Shown: positions 8,430-18,352, counted from the first letter of the stretch. The stretch is 64,000 nucleotides of DNA from Desulfothermus sp964427155 (GCA_964427155.1 CAYRSC010000003.1:62001-126000), one strand, 5' to 3'. Program-made: numbers and translations. The notes: generated by a model not told the origin, from the letters alone.

Positions 8430-8744
8430 ATGAGTTATCCCTTTGATAGACCAGAACTCCAAGAAGATAGCTTTGTAGAGGAAGAGCTAAAGGAACCTCG
8501 TCAGTACAAGGTATTGCTCCACAATGACGATTACACTACCATGGAATTTGTAGTCCACATATTAAAGACCGTATTTCACAAATCAGAAAGAGAGGCGGTT
8601 CAAATAATGTTAAATGTACACAGACAGGGGATAGGGGTGTGTGGAATATATCCCAGGGAAATAGCAGAGACAAAGGTAGCCCTTGTACATAAGCTTGCCA
8701 GAAAAGAGGGATTTCCCCTTAAATGTTCAATGGAAGAGGTTTAA
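8430..8744 (+). CDS. clpS: ATP-dependent Clp protease adaptor ClpS
   Basis: This 104-residue adaptor delivers N-degron substrates to ClpA. The ClpS core is clear: YKVLLHNDDYTTMEFVVHIL (residues 27-46, with the NDD acidic patch and the start of the hydrophobic pocket), then MLNVHRQGIGVCGIYPREIAETK, whose His contacts the substrate N-terminus. A negatively charged N-terminal extension (EDSFVEEELKE) precedes the core, as usual. The stop codon is 2 bp before clpA, giving the classic clpS-clpA operon. Confidence 0.95.
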   Translation: MSYPFDRPELQEDSFVEEELKEPRQYKVLLHNDDYTTMEFVVHILKTVFHKSEREAVQIMLNVHRQGIGVCGIYPREIAETKVALVHKLARKEGFPLKCSMEEV

Positions 8745-8746
8745 AG

Positions 8747-10960
8747 ATGTTGAGTAAGGAATTGGAAAAAATATTTGCCCTGGCCATCAGGGAGGTAAGG
8801 ATAAGACAGCACGAATTTTTGACACTTGAGCACATATTATATGCCTATCTTTTAGATGCCAAGGCAACAGAAATGCTTAAAGGGTGTGGGGTAAACACCA
8901 CACGACTTAAGGGACAACTTGAAAGATACTTCATGGACCATCTGGAGATATATCCTGATTCCCAGGGCCGGGAGGTTATTCAGACCCTGGCAGTTCAACG
9001 GGTCTTACAGAGGGCCATCTTTCATGTACAATCAGCAGAAAAGAATAAGGTGGAGCCAGGTGATTTCTTGGCCTCTCTCATGGAAGAAGAAGATTCATAT
9101 GCGGCATATTTTTTAAAATCTCAGGGGATAGAACGCATAGACATCCTAGAATACATCTCCCATGGGCCAAAAGAGGAAGAGAGGTCCTCCAAGAAAAAGG
9201 ACTCCTATCTGGAGAAATATACCCAGAATCTTGTAGAGCGGGCAAAGGCGGGGCTCATTGATCCCCTCATCGGGAGAGAAAGAGAGATAGAAAGGACCAT
9301 TCAGATATTATCCAGAAGACGAAAAAACAATCCCCTGTTTGTGGGGGAGCCAGGGGTGGGAAAAACTGCCCTTGCAGAGGGGCTTGCCCTCAAGATTGCC
9401 CAGGGAAAGGTACCTCAAAAATTCAAAAATACAGAGATATATGCCCTTGACATGGGTTCTCTTATTGCTGGGACCAAGTTCAGGGGAGATTTTGAGGCCA
9501 GATTAAAGGGGATCATAAAGGAGTTAAAACAAAAAAGAGAAAAGGTGATCCTTTTTATTGATGAGATCCATACAGTGGTTGGAGCAGGGGCCACCAGCGG
9601 GGGAACCTTGGATGCATCAAACATATTAAAACCTGTCCTGGCCTCAGGAGAAATAAGGTGTATAGGCTCCACCACCTATGAAGAATATAAGAATGTATTT
9701 GAAAAGGACAGGGCGCTCTCTCGCAGATTTCAAAAAATAGACATTGAGGAACCCTCCAGAGATGAGACAATAGATATACTAAAGGGTCTTAAGAAATATT
9801 ATGAGGAACATCATGGAATCCGATATACAAAAAAAGCCATAGAGGCGGCAGTGGACCTCACCATTAAATATCTCCCTGAAAGGTTTTTACCAGACAAGGC
9901 CATAGATGTAATTGATGAATGCGGAGCCTTCTACGCCCTTAAGGAACGCAAGAAAAAACTAATCACCACAAAAGATGTGGAGAATGTGGTGGCATCTATT
10001 GCCCGAGTTCCCATAAAACGGGTTACCACTTCAGATAGACAGCGCCTAAAAGACCTGGAGAAAGAGCTACTAGCGGTGGTGTATGGCCAGGATGAGGCAG
10101 TACAACAGGTGGTTAGGGCAATAAAAAGGTCTCGGGCGGGACTTAGGGAACCCAACAAGCCAGTGGGATGTTTCCTATTTGTAGGGCCAACTGGGGTGGG
10201 AAAGACAGAACTGGCCAGACAGCTGGCATCTGTCCTGGGAATAAACTTCTTGCGTTTTGATATGAGCGAATATATGGAACAGCACTCTGTAGCAAGACTG
10301 ATTGGAGCCCCCCCTGGGTATGTGGGCTTTGATCAAGGAGGACTCCTTACTGATTCCATAAGAAAACACCCTCACTGTGTACTTCTTCTAGACGAAATAG
10401 AAAAGGCCCATCCTGACCTGTTTAACATCCTGCTTCAGGTAATGGATTATGCCACCCTTACAGATAATACAGGAAGAAAAGCAGATTTCAGGCATGTGAT
10501 ACTTCTGATGACCTCTAATGTAGGGGCCAGAGATATGTCATCTTCCTCTATTGGCTTTGGAAAAGAGGAGATAGAGGATAAATCTCATATGGGAATAAAA
10601 GCGGCAGAAAAATTCTTCTCCCCTGAATTCAGGAACAGACTAGATGGGATTGTGCCCTTTAGACCACTCTCTCTGGAGCTTATGAAAAAAATCGTGGACA
10701 AATTCATAAGGGAATTAAATACCCAGCTTATATCTAAAAAGGTAGAGGTGGTGCTCACAGAAGAGGCAAGAGAATATCTGGCCAGAAAGGGATTTGATCC
10801 TGACTATGGGGCCAGACCCCTTAAAAGGCTTATCCAAAAAGAAGTAGCTGATCCCCTTACCGATGAAATCCTCTTTGGAGGACTAACCAGTGGAGGAAAG
10901 GTAAAAGTAGAAATAAAGAGGGGAAAAGGGACCCCACAACTAGGTTTTAGTGTTATATGA
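8747..10960 (+). CDS. clpA: ATP-dependent Clp protease ATP-binding subunit ClpA
   Basis: This 737-residue AAA+ unfoldase feeds ClpP. It has a Clp-N repeat domain (about 1-145), D1 with GEPGVGKT and the downstream FIDEIHT Walker B, and D2 with GPTGVGKT and LLLDEIEKAHPD, then the C-terminal D2-small domain. No long ClpB-type middle coiled coil is present, which with the adjacent clpS identifies ClpA. I start at ATG 8747 (GGAAGAGG 8 bp upstream) rather than an earlier in-frame codon overlapping clpS. clpP is not in this window. The next gene overlaps or abuts the stop, so nrdG and nrdD are probably co-transcribed. Confidence 0.95.
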   Translation: MLSKELEKIFALAIREVRIRQHEFLTLEHILYAYLLDAKATEMLKGCGVNTTRLKGQLERYFMDHLEIYPDSQGREVIQTLAVQRVLQRAIFHVQSAEKNKVEPGDFLASLMEEEDSYAAYFLKSQGIERIDILEYISHGPKEEERSSKKKDSYLEKYTQNLVERAKAGLIDPLIGREREIERTIQILSRRRKNNPLFVGEPGVGKTALAEGLALKIAQGKVPQKFKNTEIYALDMGSLIAGTKFRGDFEARLKGIIKELKQKREKVILFIDEIHTVVGAGATSGGTLDASNILKPVLASGEIRCIGSTTYEEYKNVFEKDRALSRRFQKIDIEEPSRDETIDILKGLKKYYEEHHGIRYTKKAIEAAVDLTIKYLPERFLPDKAIDVIDECGAFYALKERKKKLITTKDVENVVASIARVPIKRVTTSDRQRLKDLEKELLAVVYGQDEAVQQVVRAIKRSRAGLREPNKPVGCFLFVGPTGVGKTELARQLASVLGINFLRFDMSEYMEQHSVARLIGAPPGYVGFDQGGLLTDSIRKHPHCVLLLDEIEKAHPDLFNILLQVMDYATLTDNTGRKADFRHVILLMTSNVGARDMSSSSIGFGKEEIEDKSHMGIKAAEKFFSPEFRNRLDGIVPFRPLSLELMKKIVDKFIRELNTQLISKKVEVVLTEEAREYLARKGFDPDYGARPLKRLIQKEVADPLTDEILFGGLTSGGKVKVEIKRGKGTPQLGFSVI

Positions 10961-10967
10961 TGCGCCA

Positions 10968-11630
10968 ATGATTATGGATAATAAGACACTAACTAATCCT
11001 TGGGACCATATAAAGGGGATAGAGCCCATTAGCCTATGTGACTGGCCTGGAAAGGTTGTATGTGTCCTATTTTTTGGCGGATGTAATTTTAAGTGCCCCA
11101 CGTGTCATAATTTTCTCCTGGCCCAGCACCCTGAGAAGATACCTTCTGTGGACAAAGAAGAAATACTATTCTTCTTAAAGGCAAGAAGGGCCTGGCTGGA
11201 TGGAGTGGTGCTATCAGGAGGAGAACCCACTTATATAAGGGGATTAAAAAAGGTAATTATGGCCCTGAGGGAAATGGGATTTAAAATAAAACTGGATACC
11301 AATGCAAGCCATCCAGAGGTGGTTGAAGAACTCCTTACACAGGGGCTTGTTGACCTGGTAGCAGTTGACGTAAAAGGTCCATATGACCTCTATCCTCAAC
11401 TCACAGGAGATGCTATTAGTCGAGAAGAGATACGGGAAAAGTTAACAGCCATATTTTCTATTGCAAAAGACCACCCTTCCATGTTTTACTTCCGATGTAC
11501 CCAGGTACCGCTTTTGACAGATACACACCTAGAAGAGGTAAGATCTTATTTGCCAAGGGGTTTTGAGCTTTATATTCAAAAATATATAAAACCACGACAC
11601 ATCCATAATGAAGATAACAAGGAGGGATAA
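10968..11630 (+). CDS. nrdG: Anaerobic ribonucleoside-triphosphate reductase activating protein (radical SAM)
   Basis: This is a radical SAM enzyme of about 220 residues that installs the glycyl radical on NrdD. The iron-sulfur motif is CNFKCPTC (CxxxCxxC) after FGG, followed by the SAM-binding VLSGGEPT. It is the longer NrdG2/PflA-like form (SLCDWPGK leader) rather than the short E. coli NrdG. The start is uncertain: a GTG at 10950 overlaps clpA by 11 bp, and ATGs at 10968 and 10974 are also in frame without a strong ribosome site. It ends 2 bp before nrdD, its substrate. Confidence 0.9.
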   Translation: MIMDNKTLTNPWDHIKGIEPISLCDWPGKVVCVLFFGGCNFKCPTCHNFLLAQHPEKIPSVDKEEILFFLKARRAWLDGVVLSGGEPTYIRGLKKVIMALREMGFKIKLDTNASHPEVVEELLTQGLVDLVAVDVKGPYDLYPQLTGDAISREEIREKLTAIFSIAKDHPSMFYFRCTQVPLLTDTHLEEVRSYLPRGFELYIQKYIKPRHIHNEDNKEG

Positions 11631-11632
11631 AT

Positions 11633-13732
11633 ATGTATCTGGAGGGAATAGAGACAAAAACAGGTAACACTGTTAAAAAATTAGATAGACCCAAACAGAT
11701 AAGGAAAAGGGATGGACGGCTGGAGACATGGGCCACTTCCAGGATAGCTAATGCCATATTAAAGGCCCTCAATGCCAGTGGCATAAAGGATCCACTACTT
11801 GCAAAACGACTTGCCCTAAAGGTGGAGAAAAAATTGCTGGGTATTGAGATCCCAGAGCAGGAGCAAGTCCAGGACATGGTGGAACTGGTCCTTATGGAAA
11901 ACAGGCTCTATCATGTGGCCAAGAAGTACATCCTCTACAGGGAACAGCGGAGACAACTCCGCTCACAGACCGAGACCTTTTTAAATATTGGGAGGACCAT
12001 AGATAGTTATCTCTCCAGAGAGGACTGGAGGGTCTCAGAAAATGCCAATATGGCCCATTCTTTTCAGGGTCTCATGCTTTATCTCTCCGGATCTGTTCAG
12101 GCCAGATATGCCCTTGAAAAATACCCAGAAGAGATAAGAGACGCCCATAATCATGGATATATTCACATCCACGACCTTTCTTTTGGACTGGCGGGATACT
12201 GTGCAGGCTGGAGTCTCAGAGACCTTCTCCTGGAAGGGTTCAACCTGGAAGGAAGATGTTCTTCTGGTCCAGCAAGACACTTTGATTCTGTCCTGGGACA
12301 GATGGTAAACTTTCTAGGGACCCTCCAGAATGAGTGGGCAGGTGCCCAGGCATTTAACAATGTGGACACCTATCTGGCCCCCTTTGTGAGGAGAGATAGA
12401 CTCTCCTACAGGGAAGTAAAGCAGGCCATGCAAAAATTCATATTCAATCTGAACACCACCTCCAGGTGGGGAGGACAGTCACCCTTCACCAATCTCACCT
12501 TTGACCTTATCCCTCCAAAACATATTGCCAAGGAAGGGGTAATAATTGGAGGGGAAATCAGAGAAGAGTGTTATGGTGAATATGAAAAAGAGATGGAGAT
12601 GATAAATAGGGCATTTCTGGAGATAATGCTGGAGGGAGACTATCATGGAAGGATATTTAGTTTCCCCATTCCCACCTATAACGTCACAGAGGACTTTCCC
12701 TGGGATTCTGAAGTGGGGGAATTGTTGCTGAAACTCACGGCAAAATACGGGGTCCCTTATTTCCAGAATTTTATAAATTCTGATCTAAAGCCAGAAGACG
12801 TGCGCTCCATGTGCTGCAGGCTCCAGATGGATCTAAGGGAGTTGAGGAAGCGCACAGGGGGACTATTTGGGGCAGGAGACCTCACTGGTTCCATTGGGGT
12901 GGTGACCCTGAACCTGCCTAAACTGGGTTATCTTGCCCGGGGAGAAGAGGACTTTCTGGATCTAATTACTGAATATGCCACCCTTGCAAAAGAATCCCTG
13001 GAATTTAAGAGGAAATGGGTCTCTGACAACCTGGAAAAGGGGATGTTTCCCTTCTCCAGAAGATATCTCAAGAATAGCCTAAAGGGTCACTTCTCCACTA
13101 TAGGAGTGGTAGGAGGACATGAGGCATGTCTAAATCTACTGGGCAAGGGAATAGATACCCCTGCGGGTCTGAGGTTGATGAAAAGGACCCTGGAACATCT
13201 GCGGGAGCTCACCATTAGATTTCAGGAAGAAACAGGCAATCTTTACAACCTTGAGGCCACCCCAGCAGAGGGAGCAAGTTATAGATTGGCCAGAATAGAC
13301 AAAAAGCTCTATAGGGATATAATCACCTCTGGAGAAGAGGTCCCCTATTATACCAATTCCACCGCCCTTCCAGTAAATTATACCACAGACGTATTCCTTG
13401 CCCTGGAACACCAGAACCAGCTCCAGCCCCTCTATACAGGAGGGACGGTATTTCACGTATATCTGGGAGAGGCGGTTGCAGACCTTGAAAGCCTTAAGAA
13501 TTTTATCATAAAGGCCATGAGCAATACCCGCCTCCCCTATATCTCCATTACGCCCACATTCTCTGTATGCAGGACCCATGGATACATAAGGGGAGAGCAC
13601 TTTACCTGTCCCACCTGTGGGGAGGAAACAGAGGTATATACCAGAGTAGTGGGATATTACAGACCAGTGAGCATGTGGAATCGGGGCAAACAGCAGGAAT
13701 ATAAGGATAGAATTATGTTTAAAATAGGATAG
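11633..13732 (+). CDS. nrdD: Anaerobic (class III) ribonucleoside-triphosphate reductase NrdD
   Basis: This 699-residue enzyme reduces ribonucleotides to deoxyribonucleotides without oxygen. An ATP-cone allosteric domain fills about residues 20-110 (IRKRDGRLETWATSRIANAI). The large catalytic barrel follows, with the NPY-like SRWGGQSPFTNLTFD region. Near the C-terminus the zinc site reads CRTHGY...FTCPTCG, and the glycyl-radical loop reads RVVGYYRPV. An AAGGAGGG ribosome site precedes the ATG. It forms an operon with nrdG just upstream and a flavoprotein 20 bp downstream. Full length; nothing missing. Confidence 0.97.
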   Translation: MYLEGIETKTGNTVKKLDRPKQIRKRDGRLETWATSRIANAILKALNASGIKDPLLAKRLALKVEKKLLGIEIPEQEQVQDMVELVLMENRLYHVAKKYILYREQRRQLRSQTETFLNIGRTIDSYLSREDWRVSENANMAHSFQGLMLYLSGSVQARYALEKYPEEIRDAHNHGYIHIHDLSFGLAGYCAGWSLRDLLLEGFNLEGRCSSGPARHFDSVLGQMVNFLGTLQNEWAGAQAFNNVDTYLAPFVRRDRLSYREVKQAMQKFIFNLNTTSRWGGQSPFTNLTFDLIPPKHIAKEGVIIGGEIREECYGEYEKEMEMINRAFLEIMLEGDYHGRIFSFPIPTYNVTEDFPWDSEVGELLLKLTAKYGVPYFQNFINSDLKPEDVRSMCCRLQMDLRELRKRTGGLFGAGDLTGSIGVVTLNLPKLGYLARGEEDFLDLITEYATLAKESLEFKRKWVSDNLEKGMFPFSRRYLKNSLKGHFSTIGVVGGHEACLNLLGKGIDTPAGLRLMKRTLEHLRELTIRFQEETGNLYNLEATPAEGASYRLARIDKKLYRDIITSGEEVPYYTNSTALPVNYTTDVFLALEHQNQLQPLYTGGTVFHVYLGEAVADLESLKNFIIKAMSNTRLPYISITPTFSVCRTHGYIRGEHFTCPTCGEETEVYTRVVGYYRPVSMWNRGKQQEYKDRIMFKIG

Positions 13733-13752
13733 AGACTCCAAGGAGAGGATAT

Positions 13753-15093
13753 ATGAATTTCGTAATAATTGGTGCAGACGCAGCAGGAATGAGCGCGGCC
13801 TCCAGGGCAAAGAGGAAAAAGAGGGATATGAGGGTAGTTGTAGTGGAAAAGACCTTTGACGTATCTTATAGTGCCTGTGGAATGCCCTATAATATAGCAG
13901 ATAGAAATCGGGATATGGAAGAGTTGGTGGTGAGAAGGGCTGAAGTCTTTCGGGAAAAACAGGGAATAGAACTCTATAATGGATATGAGGCAAAGAGGAT
14001 TGACAAAAGGAACAAAAAGGTATGGGGGATTAACCACGAGGGAAAAGAATTTGAGTTCTCTTATGACAAACTTCTAATTGCCACTGGTGCCAAGGCAATA
14101 CGACCTGATATTCCAGGGAATAGAGACAATGGAGTATTTACCCTAAAAAACCTGGAGGATGGAAGAAGGATAAAGAGTTACCTTGAGGAAAAACAGGTTA
14201 AGGAAGTGGTAATTATTGGAATGGGGTATATTGCCCTGGAGATGAGCGAGGCCCTAGTAAAGAGAAACATAAGGGTTAAGATGATAAAACCAAATGCAAT
14301 ATTTCTCCCTTGGATGGATAGAGAACTCTCTGAGAGGGTAAAAGAGGTATTAAAGAGAGAGGGGGTGGAGCTATTTCCAGGACATCCCATAGAATCCATA
14401 GGGAGAAAAGGGGAGAAACTTGTTGTCAGGGCACCGGATATGAACCTGGAGGGAGAGATGGTGTTAATAGCCATTGGGGTGAGACCCAACAGCGAACTTG
14501 CCAAGGATGCAGGACTAAGCCTCAGCATAAAGGATTCCATCTCTATCCACAGGGACTTCACCACCTCTGACAACCACATCTACGCTGCAGGAGACTGTGC
14601 AGACACCTACAACATAATAACCCAAGAAAAAACCTATGTACCCCTTGCACTGCTGGCAAACAGGGGGGGATGGATGGTGGCAGACAATGTCACTGGAGAG
14701 AACAAGGAATTTCCAGGGATAGTAGGCACCTCTGTATTTAAGGTATTTGATCTCCAGGTGGCACGCACTGGACTTACCCAAAAGGAGGCTAAAAGGGCAG
14801 GGTTTGATCCCATAAGCATTACCATTCACACCCGCTCCCGGGCCCATGCTCACCCAGGGGCAAAAAAAATCTCTGTCCATCTCATAGCAGACAAAAAAAG
14901 CAAACGACTTCTGGGGGCCCAGATGGTGGGTGAGGAAGGGGTTGCCCACAGGATTAATGCAATAGCAGTAGCCCTTCACAATCAAATGACAGTATATGAT
15001 TACTCCCTCTGCGATCTGGCCTATGCCCCTCCTTTTGGACCAGTATGGGACCCCACCCTTGTGGCCGCAAATCAGCTCCTCAAGAGATTATAA
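13753..15093 (+). CDS. CoA-disulfide reductase / NADH oxidase-like flavoprotein
   Basis: This 446-residue FAD/NAD(P)H two-dinucleotide-binding oxidoreductase has an N-terminal FAD motif IIGADAAGMSAASRA (residues 5-19), a single redox Cys in SYSACGMPYNIA (Cys about 43), an NAD motif VVIIGMGYIALEMSEAL and the FAD-contact IYAAGDCAD. One Cys rather than CxxxxC places it with CoA-disulfide reductase, NADH oxidase and the NADPH-polysulfide reductase branch. No C-terminal rhodanese domain is present. In an anaerobe it could keep CoA reduced or reduce polysulfide; the substrate is not decided by sequence. AAGGAGAGG precedes the ATG, 20 bp after nrdD. Confidence 0.85.
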   Translation: MNFVIIGADAAGMSAASRAKRKKRDMRVVVVEKTFDVSYSACGMPYNIADRNRDMEELVVRRAEVFREKQGIELYNGYEAKRIDKRNKKVWGINHEGKEFEFSYDKLLIATGAKAIRPDIPGNRDNGVFTLKNLEDGRRIKSYLEEKQVKEVVIIGMGYIALEMSEALVKRNIRVKMIKPNAIFLPWMDRELSERVKEVLKREGVELFPGHPIESIGRKGEKLVVRAPDMNLEGEMVLIAIGVRPNSELAKDAGLSLSIKDSISIHRDFTTSDNHIYAAGDCADTYNIITQEKTYVPLALLANRGGWMVADNVTGENKEFPGIVGTSVFKVFDLQVARTGLTQKEAKRAGFDPISITIHTRSRAHAHPGAKKISVHLIADKKSKRLLGAQMVGEEGVAHRINAIAVALHNQMTVYDYSLCDLAYAPPFGPVWDPTLVAANQLLKRL

Positions 15094-15214
15094 CAAAGCC
15101 ACCTCTTCCAAATCTCCCATCTAAAGAAAAAAGAGGTGGAAGAGGAAACTATACTCACATGTATCTTGGGCCCAGGATCTATTTCCCTTATTTTATCCAC
15201 CTAGCCAATGTCTA

Positions 15215-16192
15215 TTATTTTTTACTTCTATCTTTTCTATTTTTTTGTCTTTTATGATGGAGATTTTTACTTTCCGTTGGAATTATTTTTTTAATATTCT
15301 TTATTAAATTATTCACATCATATTGCGAAATTATAAATATACCTTTTCTATCAGTTGAAACGCCAATATAAGAATTATTATTGTCATATTTACATTTAAA
15401 TATCTGTATTTTATGGGAGGAAGAGTCTTTTAAAATTATTGTCATAAATTCCTTTTTATTTTTTATTTTAGATTTATCAACATTATATGTCTCACATTGG
15501 ATAGATTTTAATTCTTTTAAAATAGATTTTATTTTATTAAGATTAATATTTTTATTATTAAATTCCCATTGTATTTTACCTTCTATATTTTGTTTTTTAA
15601 AAATATATTGTAACTCTTTATATTGAAAAATTATAGAACTTATTTCCCTTTCATTAAAGGAAAGTAACCTCTTATCTCGCATTTCATCTACATCCACATC
15701 AAAAGAAAGCCTTAAATTCCCTCGAGCCAAATATATATCTGGATTATCATCTAAACGAATATAACTGGTATTATAATTTGGACCCAATTTACCAAGTACT
15801 ATTTCTATTTTCTTATTTCCATTAGCATACATGGAGATATTTATCCCTGCATCTTTATCAAGCCAATACCGAGCATAGTCTCTTTTGGTGGAGACAAGTG
15901 TTGTCAATTTTAAATTATGCATATCATCTAACATATTATTTATTTTTGTTTTATCTACAACATAATGTTTTTTTTCTATTATCCAATTATTGTTTTTTAT
16001 CTTTTTCATTATCAATTTGAAATTCTTTTTTTGTATAATTATTTTATCTATCTTTTGCTTATTTATAGATGGAATTGTTGGTAATTTATAATGAATTTTA
16101 TTATTTGAAGTTTTAGTATATATCCATATACAAGTCAATATTGCTATCAAAGAAATTAGAATTATATATTCTCTTTTATCTTTATCTGTCAT
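15215..16192 (-). CDS. DUF4340 protein of GldG-type ABC operon
   Basis: This 325-residue protein has one N-terminal membrane segment (about 9-25: YIILISLIAILTCIWIY) and a periplasmic domain. The repeated pattern (short hydrophobic strands, RDYARYWLDKDAGINISMY, IVLGKLG..YNTSYIRLD, DIYLARG) fits DUF4340, which usually closes operons of GldF/GldG-like ABC systems. The C-terminus is very basic. The gene is strikingly AT-rich: two sampled 60-base rows have 13 and 10 G+C, against 36 in a row of the neighbouring flavoprotein. GGAGG precedes the ATG. Function unknown. Confidence 0.75.
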   Translation of the reverse strand: MTDKDKREYIILISLIAILTCIWIYTKTSNNKIHYKLPTIPSINKQKIDKIIIQKKNFKLIMKKIKNNNWIIEKKHYVVDKTKINNMLDDMHNLKLTTLVSTKRDYARYWLDKDAGINISMYANGNKKIEIVLGKLGPNYNTSYIRLDDNPDIYLARGNLRLSFDVDVDEMRDKRLLSFNEREISSIIFQYKELQYIFKKQNIEGKIQWEFNNKNINLNKIKSILKELKSIQCETYNVDKSKIKNKKEFMTIILKDSSSHKIQIFKCKYDNNNSYIGVSTDRKGIFIISQYDVNNLIKNIKKIIPTESKNLHHKRQKNRKDRSKK

Positions 16193-16237
16193 ATCAACCT
16201 CCTACAACAATCTCATATCAAATATCAAATTTACACA

Positions 16238-18352
16238 CTACGAATTAAACATATTATAAATTTTTACTCTCTTTCTTTTCCTTAACACGAAAACAATGGC
16301 TCCCATCAGAATCACTAGTATAGGGACACCAAAAATGTTAAATAATTTTATTAATACTTTTATATTATCACTTACGTCATAAAGAGGATTAAAGTCTTCC
16401 ACTTTTGAACGCAAAATTGCTCGTTGTATCTTCCCATTCAATACATCTATCATATTCATTATAAAAATAGAGTTAGGTGTATCTCCCTGAGGATCAAGTA
16501 ATGTATCTGTCAATACATCTGAAGATCCTATTATAAATATCTTTCCAAATCTGCTAGTAGTTAGTCTGGTTCCCTCAGACCTTATCTCCTTTAAGATTGC
16601 AGGTGAGGGGTTATTAGTGGTAGCATTTACCTGTCTCTTTAACTTACCTTTATGTCCCTTCTGGGCATCTCGGACAGGCAATGGACCATTGGCAAAATAA
16701 CTAGTAAACTTTCCCTCTACCAGATAACACAGGGGATATTTCTTCATCTGTTTTGAAGAGGGGGGATATATGTACATTGGATTTAAAGAAATGGGATTTC
16801 TTACCAGCCACGATTTTTTAGAAGAAGAGAATAATCTATATATCTTAACATTCTCTTTTGCAGTGGCATTTCTATCTATCTTAAGTGGAGAGGCCTTTAA
16901 CATCACCAACCCCTTTATATTTCTCAAATAGGGCAGGTGATGGTTTATATTTTTGTCTTTAATAATAGGAGCAAAGTACACAGGCCTTTCGCCACCCCCC
17001 TGCTCCCTTGAGATCTGTTGATGATAACAATTTTTATCCATTACAATACCCTGTTGTAATATTATCCCGTAATGTTTTAATAACTTCTCCAATCCTGTAT
17101 CATTGGATATGAGCCGGCCAGGGGCCCTTCTATCCTCCACATAAGAATCCAGGAATATGGCAAGGTTGGTCCCTCTCATAAGTGCCTGGTCTAACTCAAA
17201 CAACTCATAATCTGTAAAACGTTGCCTGGGACCTGCTATAATAAGTGTATTTAAACCATCTGGTATCCCCTTTTTGAGAGTTATCTCCTTTATATCATAG
17301 GCACGGGACAACAATTCCCTAAAGGCATCTGCTGAAGGTAGGGGCACCATAGGATTCTTATAAAGGGACAAGGTTCCGTGGTCTGTGAGATACCCAATGG
17401 TCTGATTAATATGAAGAAGCGACTGGAGACTAGTCTCAATGATCTCTTTCAGGTCCTCAGGACTTGTAAGGACATATTGGGTACCCAGCAATGGGATGCG
17501 GTAAACCCTGAGCATCGCCACAGGAATGGTTTCCCTCTTATATCTTAAAATAAGCCCTATCCCCCCACTACCAGCCTCTATGTGGTGGGCAGGATCTGAA
17601 GGCCACCTAAGCACCTGGATCCCCTTTTTAGAATATTTTTCTTCCTCCCCACGGGAGATGTAGAGGGGAATAAACCTAAACCTCAGTTTGTCATAATTTT
17701 CCTTATTTAACTCTCCCACTACCTTCCTTATTTGCGATCTAAGGGAAGAAAGTCCTTTTATCCCCAGGAGAGGAGCTATCTTAGTTAAAGGAGGAGAAAG
17801 ATAAAAATCTACATCTATCTTTCCTTTTAAGGAAAGAAGATAGCTTACCCTATCCTTTAACTTCTCAATTGAAGAGGTAAGAAGATATTCCAGTCTGTTA
17901 GTAGTAGTTATAACCGGAATCTTTTCCATGGCATCTCCATGAATAATAACTAATCCCATAAAGACACTTTTGTACTTTAATTCATCCTTCTGAATCACCT
18001 GTACCTGTACTGGTCTAATCCCATAGTCTCTTGCAATAGATGCATATTTATTATCAGGACCTATTTCATAAATTTCATAATTAAAATTTTTACCACCATA
18101 AGAAGCATATTCTTCTAGGAGATCTTTTAGATATCTCTTTAAAGTATTATAGGGAGGTGGTAAATCTTTACTGACAAATACCTTTATAGTTAAGGGTTCC
18201 TCTAAATTAGAAACCGTCTGGATGCTCAAAGGTGATAAGGAATACATTTTTGTCCTTGTAAGATCCCATCTGAAAAAACAATTTTGTCCAATAAGATTAA
18301 TGAGAACTAGTATAACTGCATAAAGTCCAAATTTAATTAATCTATGCGCCAT
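16238..18352 (-). CDS. GldG-like ABC-system auxiliary membrane protein
   Basis: This 704-residue protein has an N-terminal membrane helix (about 7-25), a long extracytoplasmic region of the ABC-type 'uncharacterised transport' (GldG/DUF7088 plus IFT52-like) family, and a C-terminal helix (about 670-695: LFNIFGVPILVILMGAIVFVL) followed by a basic tail. Family marks are DLTRTKMYSLSPLSIQTV, EEPLTIKVFVSKDLPPPY, and GLNTLIIAGPRQRFTDYELFELDQALMRG. GldG proteins partner with an ABC-2 ATPase and permease. The family is known from gliding motility but is widespread in non-gliders, where its cargo is unknown. It follows the permease gene by 12 bp. Confidence 0.8.
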   Translation of the reverse strand: MAHRLIKFGLYAVILVLINLIGQNCFFRWDLTRTKMYSLSPLSIQTVSNLEEPLTIKVFVSKDLPPPYNTLKRYLKDLLEEYASYGGKNFNYEIYEIGPDNKYASIARDYGIRPVQVQVIQKDELKYKSVFMGLVIIHGDAMEKIPVITTTNRLEYLLTSSIEKLKDRVSYLLSLKGKIDVDFYLSPPLTKIAPLLGIKGLSSLRSQIRKVVGELNKENYDKLRFRFIPLYISRGEEEKYSKKGIQVLRWPSDPAHHIEAGSGGIGLILRYKRETIPVAMLRVYRIPLLGTQYVLTSPEDLKEIIETSLQSLLHINQTIGYLTDHGTLSLYKNPMVPLPSADAFRELLSRAYDIKEITLKKGIPDGLNTLIIAGPRQRFTDYELFELDQALMRGTNLAIFLDSYVEDRRAPGRLISNDTGLEKLLKHYGIILQQGIVMDKNCYHQQISREQGGGERPVYFAPIIKDKNINHHLPYLRNIKGLVMLKASPLKIDRNATAKENVKIYRLFSSSKKSWLVRNPISLNPMYIYPPSSKQMKKYPLCYLVEGKFTSYFANGPLPVRDAQKGHKGKLKRQVNATTNNPSPAILKEIRSEGTRLTTSRFGKIFIIGSSDVLTDTLLDPQGDTPNSIFIMNMIDVLNGKIQRAILRSKVEDFNPLYDVSDNIKVLIKLFNIFGVPILVILMGAIVFVLRKRKRVKIYNMFNS

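Noticed and set aside
13136..13993. 285-residue open frame antisense to nrdD and the flavoprotein gene
   Set aside because: It spans the ends of two well-supported genes on the other strand and its translation is low-complexity and Tyr/His/Ser-rich.
15099..15139. CCACCTCTT / AAGAGGTGG stem after the flavoprotein gene as a terminator
   Set aside because: The loop is 23 bases and no T-tract follows, so I do not call a terminator.
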